Assembly: GCA_022414725.1 (NCBI GenBank)
Contig: JAJSRW010000199.1
Span: 22,425-86,424 of the forward strand
DNA: 64,000 bases
Source: Microglena sp. YARC
Lineage: Eukaryota; Chlorophyta; Chlorophyceae; Chlamydomonadales; Chlamydomonadaceae
Reading direction: 5' to 3'
This document shows positions 35,801 through 42,471 of the stretch, piece by piece. The notes beneath the pieces were generated by a model that was not told the origin of the DNA, did no database searches, and saw only the letters and a program-made list of their open reading frames with translations. Position 1 is the stretch's first letter; the number at the start of each line of letters is the position of its first letter. The translations under genes were made by a program, and so were the position numbers.

Positions 35801-38800
35801 GGGAAATCAGGAGTCTGTCTCAGAGGCAGGGAAAAGGCAGGGAAAAGACAGGGAAATCAGGAGTCTGTCTCAGAGGCAGGGAAAAGGCAGGGAAAAGACA
35901 GGGAAATCAGGAGTCTGTCTCAGAGGCAGGGAAAAGGCAGGGAAAAGACAGGGAAATCAGGAGTCTGTCTCAGAGGCAGGGAAAAGGCAGGGAAAAGACA
36001 GGGAAATCAGGAGTCTGTCTCAGAGGCAGGGAAAAGGCAGGGAAAAGACAGGGAAATCAGGAGTCTGTCTCAGAGGCAGGGAAAAGGCAGGGAAAAGACA
36101 GGGAAATCAGGAGTCTGTCTCAGAGGCAGGGAAAAGGCAGGGAAAAGACAGGGAAATCAGGAGTCTGTCTCAGAGGCAGGGAAAAGGCAGGGAAATCAGG
36201 AGTCTGTCTCAGAGGCAGGGAAAAGGCAGGGAAAAGACAGGGAAATCAGGAGTCTGTCTCAGAGGCAGGGAAAAGGCAGGGAAAAGACAGGGAAATCAGG
36301 AGTCTGTCTCAGAGGCAGGGAAAAGGCAGGGAAAAGACAGGGAAATCAGGAGTCTGTCTCAGAGGCAGGGAAAAGGCAGGGAAAAGACAGGGAAATCAGG
36401 AGTCTGTCTCAGAGGCAGGGAAAAGGCAGGGAAAAGACAGGGAAATCAGGAGTCTGTCTCAGAGGCAGGGAAAAGGCAGGGAAAAGACAGGGAAATCAGG
36501 AGTCTGTCTCAGAGGCAGGGAAAAGGCAGGGAAAGACAGGGAAATCAGGAGTCTGTCTCAGAGGCAGGGAAAAGGCAGGGAAAAGACAGGGAAATCAGGA
36601 GTCTGTCTCAGAGGCAGGGAAAAGGCAGGGAAAAGACAGGGAAATCAGGAGTCTGTCTCAGAGGCAGGGAAAAGGCAGGGAAAAGACAGGGAAATCAGGA
36701 GTCTGTCTCAGAGGCAGGGAAAAGGCAGGGAAATCAGGAGTCTGTCTCAGAGGCAGGGAAAAGGCAGGGAAAGACAGGGAAATCAGGAGTCTGTCTCAGA
36801 GGCAGGGAAAAGGCAGGGAAAAGACAGGGAAATCAGGAGTCTGTCTCAGAGGCAGGGAAAAGGCAGGGAAAAGACAGGGAAATCAGGAGTCTGTCTCAGA
36901 GGCAGGGAAAAGGCAGGGAAAAGACAGGGAAATCAGGAGTCTGTCTCAGAGGCAGGGAAAAGGCAGGGAAAAGACAGGGAAATCAGGAGTCTGTCTCAGA
37001 GGCAGGGAAAAGGCAGGGAAAAGACAGGGAAATCAGGAGTCTGTCTCAGAGGCAGGGAAAAGGCAGGGAAAAGACAGGGAAATCAGGAGTCTGTCTCAGA
37101 GGCAGGGAAAAGGCAGGGAAAAGACAGGGAAATCAGGAGTCTGTCTCAGAGGCAGGGAAAAGGCAGGGAAAAGACAGGGAAATCAGGAGTCTGTCTCAGA
37201 GGCAGGGAAAAGGCAGGGAAAGACAGGGAAATCAGGAGTCTGTCTCAGAGGCAGGGAAAAGGCAGGGAAAAGACAGGGAAATCAGGAGTCTGTCTCAGAG
37301 GCAGGGAAAAGGCAGGGAAAGAGGGAAATCAGGAGTCTGTCTCAGAGGCAGGGAAAAGGCAGGGAAAAGACAGGGAAATCAGGAGTCTGTCTCAGAGGCA
37401 GGGAAAAGGCAGGGAAAAGACAGGAAATCAGGAGTCTGTCTCAGAGGCAGGGAAAAGGCAGGGAAAGACAGGGAAATCAGGAGTCTGTCTCAGAGGCAGG
37501 GAAAAGGCAGGGAAAAGACAGGGAAATCAGGAGTCTGTCTCAGAGGCAGGGAAAAGGCAGGGAAAAGACAGGGAAATCAGGAGTCTGTCTCAGAGGCAGG
37601 GAAAAGGCAGGGAAAAGACAGGGAAATCAGGAGTCTGTCTCAGAGGCAGGGAAAAGGCAGGGAAAGAGACAGGGAAATCAGGAGTCTGTCTCAGAGGCAG
37701 GGAAAAGGCAGGGAAAAGACAGGGAAATCAGGAGTCTGTCTCAGAGGCAGGGAAAAGGCAGGGGAAAAGACAGGGAAATCAGGAGTCTGTCTCAGAGGCA
37801 GGGAAAAGGCAGGGAAAAGACAGGGAAATCAGGAGTCTGTCTCAGAGGCAGGGAAAAGGCAGGGAAAAAGACAGGGAAATCAGGAGTCTGTCTCAGAGGC
37901 AGGGAAAAGGCAGGGAAAAAGACAGGGAAATCAGGAGTCTGTCTCAGAGGCAGGGAAAAGACAGGGAAAATCAGGAGTCTGTCTCAGAGGCAGGGAAAAG
38001 GCAGGGAAAAGACAGGGAAATCAGGAGTCTGTCTCAGAGGCAGGGAAAGGCAGGGAAAAGACAGGGAAATCAGGAGTCTGTCTCAGAGGCAGGGAAAAGG
38101 CAGGGAAAAGACAGGGAAATCAGGAGTCTGTCTCAGAGGCAGGGAAAAGGCAGGGAAAGACAGGGAAATCAGGAGTCTGTCTCAGAGGCAGGGAAAAGGC
38201 AGGGAAAAGACAGGGAAATCAGGAGTCTGTCTCAGAGGCAGGGAAAAGGCAGGGAAAAGACAGGGAAATCAGGAGTCTGTCTCAGAGGCAGGGAAAACGG
38301 CAGGGAAAAGACAGGGAAATCAGGAGTCTGTCTCAGAGGCAGGGAAAAGGCAGGGAAAGACAGGGAAATCAGGAGTCCTGTCTCAGAGGCAGGGAAAAGG
38401 CAGGGAAAGACAGGGAAAATCAGGAGTCTGTCTCAGAGGCAGGGGAAAAGGCAGGGAAGACAGGGAAATCAGGAGTCTGTCTCAGAGGCAGGGAAGGCAG
38501 GAAAGAATCAGGAGTCTTCTCAGAGGCAGGGAAAAGGCAGGGAAAGACAGGGAAATCAGGAGTCGTCTCAGAGGCAGGGAATCAGGAGTCTGTCTCAGAG
38601 GCAGAAAAGGCAGAGGGAAAAGACTCAGGAGTCTGTCTCAGAGGCAGGGAAAAGGCAGCAGGGAATCAGGAGTCTGTCTCAGAGGCAAAAGGCACAGGGA
38701 AATCAGGAGTCTGTCTCAGAGGCAGAGGCGGAAAAAAGGGAAAAGGATCTGAGGCAGGGAACAGACAGGGAAAATCAGGAGTTGTCTCAGATGAGTCAGG

Positions 38801-39328
38801 AGTCTGTTCAGTCTGAGGGAAAAGCGGGTCAGGAGTCTGTCTCCGAGAGCAGGAAAAGGCAGGGAAAAGACAGGGAAATCAGGAGTTTGTGTCTCAGAGG
38901 CAGGGAAAAGGCAGGGAAGACAGGGAAATCAGGAGTTCTGTCTGCCAGAAGGCAAGGGAAAAGGCAGGGAAAAGACAGGGAAATCAGGAGTCTGTCTCAG
39001 AAGGCAGGGAAAAGGAGGGAAAAAGAAAACAGTGAAATAGGAGTCGTTTCAGGAGGCAGGGAAAAAGGCAGGGAAAAGACAGGGAAATCAAGGAGGATAG
39101 GGATCGGTGAGGAAGGGGCGAGAGGGGGAATACAGAGGCAGGAAGATACGATGAAATGAAGAGCTATGGGGATAGTAAGGGAAGAGTGAGGGAGGAGGGG
39201 TAAAGTGAGAAAGGACAAAAAGCAGAGGCTGGAAAATGAGGTGAAAAGAAATGATTATGGGGATAGGTTAAGGATGTTGGGTGAGGGAGGGGTAAGTGGG
39301 GGCAAAAAGAAAATTGAGGAGGAGGAGG

Positions 39329-39402
<74 letters not shown>

Positions 39403-41969
39403 TTTCCTACAGCTATCCCTTTATTACTGCTCTCTTTATCCTTTATGTTACAATCGAGGTTACAATTGCGGTTACAATCGAGGTTACAATCGCTCTCTTA
39501 CCTTTATGTTTCCTACTGCTCTCCTTTTCCTACCGCTCTCTCTCCCCTTTACGTTTCCTACCGCTCTCCCTTTGCAACTGCTCTCTCTTTCCTTTGTGTT
39601 TCCTACTGCTCTCCCCTTGCCCTACTGCTCTCTCTTTCTTTATGTTTCTTTACTGCACTCCTTTCCTATCCCTCTCTCTTCCCATTACGTTTCCTACCGG
39701 CTCTCCCTTTGCAACTGCTTCTTCTTTCCTTTGTGGTTTCCTACTGCTCTCTCTTTCCTCTATGTTTCTTACTGCTCTCCCTTTCCTATCCCTCTCTCTT
39801 CCCTTTATATTTCCTACTGCACTCCCTTTCCTATCCCTCTCTCTTCCCTTTAATGTTTTCTTACTGCACTCGCCTTATCCTCCTATCCTCTCTCTTCCTT
39901 TATGTTCCTTACTGCGCTCCCTTTTCTATCCCTCTCTCTTCCCTTTATGTTTCCTACCGCTCTCCTTTCCTTTACGTTTCCTACGCTCTGCCTTCCTATT
40001 TATGTTTCCTATTGCTCACCTCCGCCCTTTATCACCTTCATCTCTTTTCTTTATGTTTCCTACTGATATTCATTTTCTACTGCTCCCCCTTTCCTACTGC
40101 TATCTCTACCCTAACACTTATCCTACTTACCTACTATTTACTGCTTATCCTACTCCTTACTATCTTCTACTTATCCTAATCCTTTACTCCTCATCTCCTA
40201 TCCTACTCTTACTGACTATTGTCCTACTTACCTACTACCTACTCCTTACTCCGTATTCCTACTTACCTACTACTTATCCTAAGAACTACCATAATACCAA
40301 TCCTACTACATTTTCTCCTACTGCTCTCACCCGATTTGGGTCAACACAGCACTCGATGCGTCGCTCCCATTCCCCGAGTTGATGCCCAGGTCAGCCGTCG
40401 CAGTCTGCATATACAGGGGGTCCACAGGTCGAGTGATCATTTGCTGAATGCCCCTCCAGTATTGCGCAGCTTCGTTGTTTAAGCTGTCACACGAACAGCA
40501 GCACAAGAATAAATCAGTTTGTAGGTTGCTAGTTGGGGTTTTGTTTAGTAAGCCGTCAAAAGAGCAGCATCAAAAGAACAGCAGAGATTCAGTAGGCAGG
40601 CAGCCAGTCTGGAGCTGCTGTGGTACGCGGATACATGACAGCAATGATTCAGTTTGCAAGTTGCTAGTTGGGGTTTTGTGTAGTAAGCTGCCAAAAGAAC
40701 AGCAGAGATTCAGAAGGCAGGCAGATAGTTTGGAGTTGCTGTGAACAGCGGACACAGGAATATTATGAGATAAAAGTTTGTCAGGCAGCTATTTGGAACT
40801 TGCTGTGGTAAGCGGACTCAAGATATGCAGTAGAAGATAAGCAGCTCAAGAATATAAGAGATGCAGTTTGCAAGCAGCTAGTCGGGAATTGCTGTGGTAA
40901 AGCTTGTCATCAAAGAGGCAACAGAAGAAGATTTAATAATGATTCAGGTTGCAGGCAGCTAGGCAGTTTTTTTTTTAGTTGAATATGTGATGCTATGAAA
41001 TTAGCACGCGGCAATACCTTTTAACCCATTTACAAGTATTTTCTATTGGAAGTGGCAACAAACACTCATAACATTTTATATGTTTTTTGGGAACGTATAC
41101 AGCTTAATACAAATCTGAATAACGTTTTGCTTCCCAACCCTTACATGTTAAGATCATATTATAAATGTACATCTGTAATTATTATGAATAATATGAGTAT
41201 ATAAACTTGTATGGGACAATCCTTATGTAAACTCACTATGTGATTGGCTTCCTGTCTCAGCTGGGATATGCAAAGCAACGCTGAAACCTCTATCAGAGGT
41301 GGCGTATTTGCTTGTAAGCCATGTCAGGAATGAGCACTACCTGAAGTGCCAACATAAGGTGTGTTTATTACTTGTAGACTGTGGGTAGCAAAGTCAGTAA
41401 GAATCTGCGTGCGTGTAAGCTTTTTTTCTTCTTCTTCATTTTGGGGTTTATTTGAGGGATTTCTGGGGGGGAGGGTGTGTGTGTGGGGGGGGTAGGTTCG
41501 TGTAATCAGGACAAATGTACATGTCTGTGTGTTCATATTTATTCTGGGCGCAGGTGCTTGTAAACCCATGCCAGGAATGAGCACTACCTGAAGTGTCAAC
41601 ATGAATGTGTGTTCTTACTTGCAGTCTACAGGGGGTGGGTGGGTGGGTGGGTCGGTGGGTGGGGGGGTCTTTGTGTTTGTATATTTCTTCTGGGCACAGG
41701 TGCTGGCAAGCCCATGCCAGGAATTAGCTCTTCGAGAAGTGTCAACAGAAATGTGTGTTGCTATTGTAGTGTAGGGGTACCAAAGTCAGTAGGATTGCCC
41801 TGTAATGCATGTTTCTTTAGGGTTTCTTTTGGGGTTTTTTTTGGGGTAACTTGGGGGTTATATTTGGGGTTTTTTTCTTAGGGTTTTCTTTTGGAGGGGC
41901 AGGGCATGAGTTTGTATATCAACCTGTCACCTCAATTTGTCTAGGAGGGTTGTGTGTGTGGGGGGGGGT

Positions 41970-42037
<68 letters not shown>

Positions 42038-42471
42038 GGGGGGGGGGCGGTGGAGGGTTGGGGAGTGAGGGTGAAGGATATGGTTGGCTTGGAGTGTTGT
42101 TTTTTCCCTTCCCCTCTGGGATGGTGGTGGTGGTGGGTGAGGGCATGGTGGGGTTTTTTTTCACATGGCTGGGAAGGTGGGGGGAGGGGAGGGGGAGTTA
42201 AGTAGGGTGGATGGGTGAGTGGGTGGGGTGGGTTGGGGTGGGGTGTGTGTGAGGGAGGGACGTGTGAGGGGGGTGGGGTGGGGGTGGGGGGGGGCGTACG
42301 GTTAGGTTTTCTTTTTTTGCATGGAGGAGAGGGGCAAGGGCGTCAGAATCCGAGAAACGGTTACTTTCGGCCAGCTTTCCGTTAGTGAGCAGGCCCGCCG
42401 CGTAGGCCAGCGTGCTGCCACCTAATATCACCACGTCCACCACCCCGATGCGGCTCAACGCGTGTTGTCAT
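695..42471 (-). CDS. Gene B: probable FAD-dependent oxidoreductase (DAO fold), 10-11 exons
   Basis: Members of this fold bind FAD and oxidise an amine, amino acid or similar substrate; the substrate here cannot be named. Exons, in gene order: 42471-42300, 41336-41237, 40469-40331, 11111-11039, 8044-7945, 6751-6594, 3185-2893, 2356-2142, 1770-1557, 731-695, possibly 299-279. All have GT donors and AG acceptors and all junction phases agree. The product is about 500 residues, usual for the family. Seen: an N-terminal beta-alpha-beta segment VVDVVILGGSTLAYAAG (about residue 10); ATSDRGFSVAL (about 80), where DAO proteins carry the Ser/Gly loop after the second strand; PDGWVPEQL (about 232), like the family's D-G-x-(V)-D-P segment; CTPDGMPILGFHP (about 376); and GDGYQLSPVLARFASDLL (about 477), like the C-terminal flavin-side helix. 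Family assignment rests on motif order without a database search. Oddities: GGSTLA replaces a textbook GxGxxG, exon 1 has a frame problem, and about 70 extra residues precede the last motif. Confidence 0.68.
729..1022. repeat. Tandem array of gene B exon 10 acceptor edge (~56 bp units)
   Basis: Five to six units carry CAAACCTGTGTGCAGTCAGG followed by an A/G-rich part. On the gene strand each unit is a pyrimidine tract ending CTGCACACAG|GTTTG, the exon 10 acceptor and its first exon bases. Confidence 0.7.
1025..1556. repeat. Tandem array of gene B exon 9 donor edge (150-152 bp units)
   Basis: The motif TTCTACCTGGCCAAGACGGG occurs at 1097, 1247, 1399 and 1551. The last is the true exon 9 donor junction. 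The others repeat the exon's last ~90 nt (reading like E-D-E-Y-x-G-V-F) plus intron. Confidence 0.75.
1557..1770 (-). CDS. Gene B exon 9 (acidic linker plus flavin-side motif)
   Basis: The 214-nt exon follows an excellent pyrimidine tract ending CTGTAG and ends at a GTAGAA donor, phase 1 in and phase 2 out. The first two thirds is a polar linker (LGEEVADLSSMQGG...KGEAEDEYEDVF) without family resemblance. The end, TTGDGYQLSPVLA, is the DAO C-terminal flavin-side motif. Its last ~90 nt and donor are repeated three to four times in the downstream intron at 1025-1556. Confidence 0.66.
1796..2115. repeat. Short minisatellites in intron 8 of gene B
   Basis: AGTAGCTGGT-type units at 1796-1880 are followed by GGTTTAGGTGGTTCA-type units to 2112. 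No coding signal. Confidence 0.75.
2142..2356 (-). CDS. Gene B exon 8 (substrate/FAD domain)
   Basis: The 215-nt exon lies between TGTGCTTACAG and GTAGGG, phase 2 in and phase 1 out, with 71 full codons. It contains S-L-C-T-P-D-G-M-P-I-L-G-F-H-P-G followed by G-R-V-A-V-A-C-T-G-T-S-G-G. This is the 'TPDG-P-IG-P ... VA-G' block near the end of DAO-fold proteins. Its 5' edge and acceptor recur twice upstream in 130-bp units (2451 and 2581). Confidence 0.7.
2357..2640. repeat. Duplicated acceptor edge of gene B exon 8 (130-bp units)
   Basis: TTGCTAGCTTTGGAGTGCCT occurs at 2321 (in the exon), 2451 and, with one change, 2581. The middle unit keeps the CTTACAG acceptor. Confidence 0.78.
2641..2892. 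other. Rest of gene B intron 7, with (TATG)n
   Basis: Mostly unique sequence with a CCCCCCCACACCCACCCCCA tract at 2740-2765 and a TATG microsatellite at about 2812-2845. Nothing else seen. Confidence 0.6.
2893..3185 (-). CDS. Gene B exon 7
   Basis: The exon is 293 nt, 97 codons plus two bases, with a GTAAGT donor. The acceptor is CAGAG: splicing after AGAG (3185) gives phase 0 and joins exon 6 in frame, while splicing after CAG (3187) would shift the frame. It starts L-T-K-T-P-L-L-R-Y-W-G-G and carries a Ser/Asn/Asp-rich stretch (residues 32-50 of the exon). It ends with Y-K-G-I-G-H-A-W-S-W-K-A-Q-P-D. The acceptor edge seeds the 2-kb array at 3190-5170. Confidence 0.66.
3190..5170. repeat. 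Two-kb array of gene B exon 7 acceptor edge (~121 bp, two half-units)
   Basis: Units combine GGTGAGCTCTGGACCCGCA, GCGTATGCTCAAGGAGG and ATAGGAATGCTCAAGCATCT. On the gene strand each ends GGTCCAG|AGCTCACC, the exon 7 acceptor junction. About 16 units, diverging away from the exon. Confidence 0.78.
5191..5256 (+). repeat. Dispersed repeat family 1 (SINE-like), copy A
   Basis: Carries AAGTCCCTTTAGCCTATTTG GCCTACCCCTGG then GTAACATACATAC, passing straight into a CATA microsatellite. Truncated at the 5' side relative to copies B and C. Confidence 0.6.
5246..5365. repeat. (CATA)n microsatellite
   Basis: About 120 bp of CATA with occasional CATG units, contiguous with the end of the family 1 copy. 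Confidence 0.9.
5430..6593. repeat. 60-bp array of gene B exon 6 donor edge
   Basis: About 19 units of TTCCTTCAGTTGAAGCCCAA plus AACTGTTAACATACATGTG. On the gene strand the unit resembles the exon 6 junction TTCACATGGAGGGAACACAT|GTAAGTT. Units close to the exon are diverged; the far ones (5490-6060) are nearly identical. Confidence 0.75.
6594..6751 (-). CDS. Gene B exon 6
   Basis: The 158-nt exon lies between TTTGATCAAAG and GTAAGT, phase 1 in and phase 0 out, 52 codons. It contains W-K-D-A-G-D-H-F-S and, 30 residues later, L-L-A-P-D-G-W-V-P-E-Q-L. In DAO proteins a D-G-W-(V/F)-D-P-like segment marks the start of the substrate-domain helix. Its 3' end and donor are tandemly repeated for over 1 kb downstream (5430-6590). 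Confidence 0.72.
6774..7375. repeat. (TTAG)n, (GGTT)n, (CAGT)n simple repeats
   Basis: TTAG tract at 6774-6828, then degenerate GTTA/GGTT, CAGT at 7090-7150 and TTTA at 7158-7178. Intronic, no coding signal. Confidence 0.85.
7376..7944. repeat. Array of gene B exon 5 donor edge within AACT/AAGT repeats
   Basis: CTTCTCACCTGTCATGGTTA-like motifs recur about seven times between ACTA-type tracts. On the gene strand the motif is CATGACAG|GTGAGAAG, the exon 5 donor junction. Confidence 0.7.
7466..7561 (-). repeat. Dispersed repeat family 2, reversed copy
   Basis: The reverse complement reads GGGAGCCCCCAGATCCACTC ... CCTGACACGTCAGCCAACTG, matching the 57.5-kb copy. It ends in a G run of about 17. 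Confidence 0.65.
7945..8044 (-). CDS. Gene B exon 5
   Basis: The 100-nt exon lies between CCCCACCAG and GTGAGA, phase 0 in and phase 1 out. It reads P-Y-G-A-V-L-N-K-P-N-A-D-E-F-L-G and ends R-A-N-L-T-M-T. Both edges are amplified: the acceptor edge in 58-bp units at 8045-8600 and the donor edge (plus strand TCACCTGTCATGGTTAAG) seven times at 7379-7930. Both arrays are intronic. Confidence 0.72.
8045..8600. repeat. 58-bp array of gene B exon 5 acceptor edge
   Basis: About nine units of AGGGCTGGTAGGCAGGATGA GTGGGAATAGGGATTGGGCT plus TATTTAGGAC. The reverse complement ends CCTACCAG|CCCTAT..GTCCTAAA, matching the exon 5 acceptor and first ~18 exon bases. Confidence 0.8.
8620..9160. repeat. Diverged tandem units (GATTGTC-CAATT-GAATCATTCC)
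   Basis: Three related segments start near 8638, 8857 and 8990 and share GATTGTCACAATTGTGAAT-like sequence. The first two are separated by the G/C hairpin. Confidence 0.5.
8726..8804. repeat. Long G/C hairpin with TTAT loop
   Basis: A G run of about 18 plus CGCTTCTTG, loop TTAT, CAAGAAACG plus a C run of about 30 form a near-perfect inverted repeat. Outer GCTCTCCC and GGGAGAGC extend the symmetry. Confidence 0.8.
9201..9300 (+). repeat. Dispersed repeat family 1, copy B
   Basis: GGGTTCACTTCATCAGTGCC, a T-rich part, CTGTCGCGGTTTGG, then AAGTCCCTTTAGCCTATTTG. The first block resembles a pol III B box (GGTTCRAnnC). Confidence 0.6.
9380..9478 (+). repeat. Dispersed repeat family 1, copy C
   Basis: Close relative of copy B 180 bp away: CAGTTCATCAGTGCTTTTTC, CCTATACGGTTGGGC, then the AAGTCCCTTTAGCC core and GTAACATACATA. 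Confidence 0.65.
9479..9790. other. Unique intronic stretch
   Basis: No repeat and no exon with supporting splice sites seen. An 88-codon minus-strand frame exists without family resemblance, phase fit or edge duplications. Confidence 0.4.
10044..10230. mobile_element. Foldback element (MITE-like), 187 bp
   Basis: The whole segment is an imperfect palindrome: ends TTATAGCCATTCAG / CTGAATTGCTATAA, arms GGACTTCGTAC / GTCCGAAGTAC, and centre GAGAATTCTCGCGAGAATTC. The terminal TA may be a target duplication, but this is not certain. Confidence 0.6.
10350..10610. repeat. Two copies of gene B exon 4 donor edge
   Basis: CAAGCTGATGCTGGCCTGTA CAAGTGCCAGATGGGAT occurs near 10355-10440 and 10545-10600. 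It matches the true exon 4 junction at 11025-11065 with few changes. Confidence 0.75.
11039..11111 (-). CDS. Gene B exon 4
   Basis: The 73-nt exon lies between GGTCTCTTAG and GTCAGC, phase 2 in and phase 0 out. It codes for 24 residues, G-A-G-A-I-N-A-L-W-P-S-L-Q-K-L-T-Q-S-H-L and then ALVQ. It joins directly in phase to exon 3, 29.2 kb away, and to exon 5. Two 3'-edge copies occur at about 10364-10450 and 10551-10610, and several acceptor-edge copies at 11220-11820. Confidence 0.66.
11112..11910. repeat. Diverged copies of gene B exon 4 acceptor edge
   Basis: CCCAATCTTGATTCCGGCTT and TGCACATGTCCAGTCAAGG recur at about 11120, 11240, 11375, 11680 and 11785. A CTCTGC hexamer tract is at 11436-11464 and a looser exon-like copy at 11490-11570. 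Confidence 0.65.
11911..12552. other. Unique sequence before the 50-bp array
   Basis: No repeats, and no exon that fits gene B phase. Nothing assignable. Confidence 0.4.
12553..39090. repeat. 26.5-kb minisatellite, 50-bp unit, ~530 copies
   Basis: Each unit is GACAGGGAA + ATCAGGAGTCTGTCTCAGAG + GCAGGGAAAAG + GCAGGGAAAA, three 10-11 bp CAGGGAAA sub-repeats around a 20-bp core. Copy number is inferred from length and not counted. The centre is nearly invariant; both flanks (to ~14.1 kb and from ~37.3 kb) carry many indels and substitutions. At least a dozen 40-bp units lack one CAGGGAAAAGA sub-repeat, concentrated at 28.4-32.6 kb. The plus strand is about 76% purine. The array lies wholly inside gene B intron 3, so the pre-mRNA carries the pyrimidine strand. 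The plus strand has no stop codon and no ATG in the consensus unit; minus has TGA in every frame. Confidence 0.97.
39091..39330. other. Purine-rich transition at array end
   Basis: Degenerate array remnants pass into unique G/A-rich sequence ending at a TC dinucleotide tract. No coding evidence. Confidence 0.6.
39331..39400. repeat. (TC)n microsatellite
   Basis: About 70 bp of TC with one TTTC interruption. The plus strand switches here from purine-rich to pyrimidine-rich. Confidence 0.95.
39401..40330. repeat. Pyrimidine-rich minisatellite (~42-45 bp) from gene B exon 3 donor side
   Basis: Units of TTTCCTACTGCTCTCCCTTT plus CCTATCCCTCTCTCTTCCC. The reverse complement contains GAGAGCAGTAGGA, the first intron bases after the exon 3 donor (GTGAGAGCAGTAGGAG). 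Frames of several hundred codons here are only the repeat. Confidence 0.75.
40331..40469 (-). CDS. Gene B exon 3
   Basis: The reading frame A-Q-Y-W-R-G-I-Q-Q-M-I-T-R-P-V-D-P-L-Y-M runs to A-V-L-T-Q-I-G and ends at a GTGAGA donor in phase 2. Two acceptors are possible. ACGAAG (start 40469) gives phase 1, matching exon 2. GTGTGACAG (start 40483) has the better pyrimidine context but needs phase 2, so either another small exon exists or the weaker site is used. The 40484-40980 array repeats this acceptor region. Confidence 0.62.
40484..40980. repeat. Tandem copies of gene B exon 3 acceptor region (~110-125 bp)
   Basis: About five units with GCTAGTTGGGGTTTTGT-TAGTAAGC and AAAAGAACAGCAGAGATTCA. 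On the gene strand they read CTGCTGTTCTTTTGGCAG|CTTACTA, resembling the true CTGTTCGTGTGACAG|CTTAAAC. Confidence 0.65.
40981..41236. other. AT-rich unique part of gene B intron 2
   Basis: No repeat or exon recognised between the exon 3 acceptor array and the exon 2 donor. Confidence 0.5.
41237..41336 (-). CDS. Gene B exon 2
   Basis: The 100-nt exon lies between CTTCAGGTAG and GTGAGT, phase 0 in and phase 1 out. It reads C-S-F-L-T-W-L-T-S-K-Y-A-T-S-D-R-G-F-S-V and then A-L-H-I-P-A-E-T-G-S-Q-S-H. The S-D-R-G-F-S-V stretch sits where DAO proteins have the Ser/Gly-rich FAD-contact loop. A competing acceptor four bases earlier (CTTCAG) opens V-V-L-I-P-D-M but soon meets TGA. Two acceptor-edge copies lie at about 41560-41610 and 41690-41760. 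Confidence 0.55.
41337..41970. repeat. Copies of gene B exon 2 acceptor edge plus G/T-rich sequence
   Basis: GCCAGGAATGAGCACTACCT GAAGTGTCAACAT occurs at 41572-41605 and, diverged, at 41715-41752, matching the true edge at 41324-41355. TGGG tracts are at 41630-41660. Confidence 0.65.
41971..42036. repeat. 66-base homopolymer G
   Basis: Uninterrupted G run with further G-rich sequence either side (41960-42055). Homopolymers this long are prone to length error. Confidence 0.85.
42037..42299. repeat. G-rich low-complexity sequence in gene B intron 1
   Basis: GGGTGGGG-type tracts continue from the homopolymer to the exon 1 donor. No coding signal. Confidence 0.8.
42300..42471 (-). CDS. Gene B exon 1 (FAD-binding Rossmann strand), frame problem
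   Basis: The frame from the TTG at 42458 reads L-S-R-I-G-V-V-D-V-V-I-L-G-G-S-T-L-A-Y-A, continues AGLLTNGKLAESNRF, and stops at a GTACGC donor in phase 0. Hydrophobic strand, Gly-rich turn and helix is what a dinucleotide-binding N-terminus looks like. The nearest ATG (42471) is one frame off. A G run of three rather than four at 42443-42446 would put that ATG in frame, so a base-call error, a pseudogenising indel or an unseen upstream exon are the options. Confidence 0.5.

Noticed and set aside
12553..39090. CRISPR array or centromeric satellite
   Set aside because: No unique spacers, and eukaryotic context excludes CRISPR. Phase-matched exons on both sides place the array in an intron, which does not favour a centromere.
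39205..40382. Leu/Ser/Phe-rich frames of up to 324 codons
   Set aside because: They follow the pyrimidine-rich minisatellite and the TC tract, without splice or family support.
41290..41340. Reading exon 2 of gene B as V-V-L-I-P-D-M-A-Y-K
   Set aside because: This frame meets TGA after 15 codons with no donor before it; the acceptor four bases on gives a 33-codon frame to a good donor.
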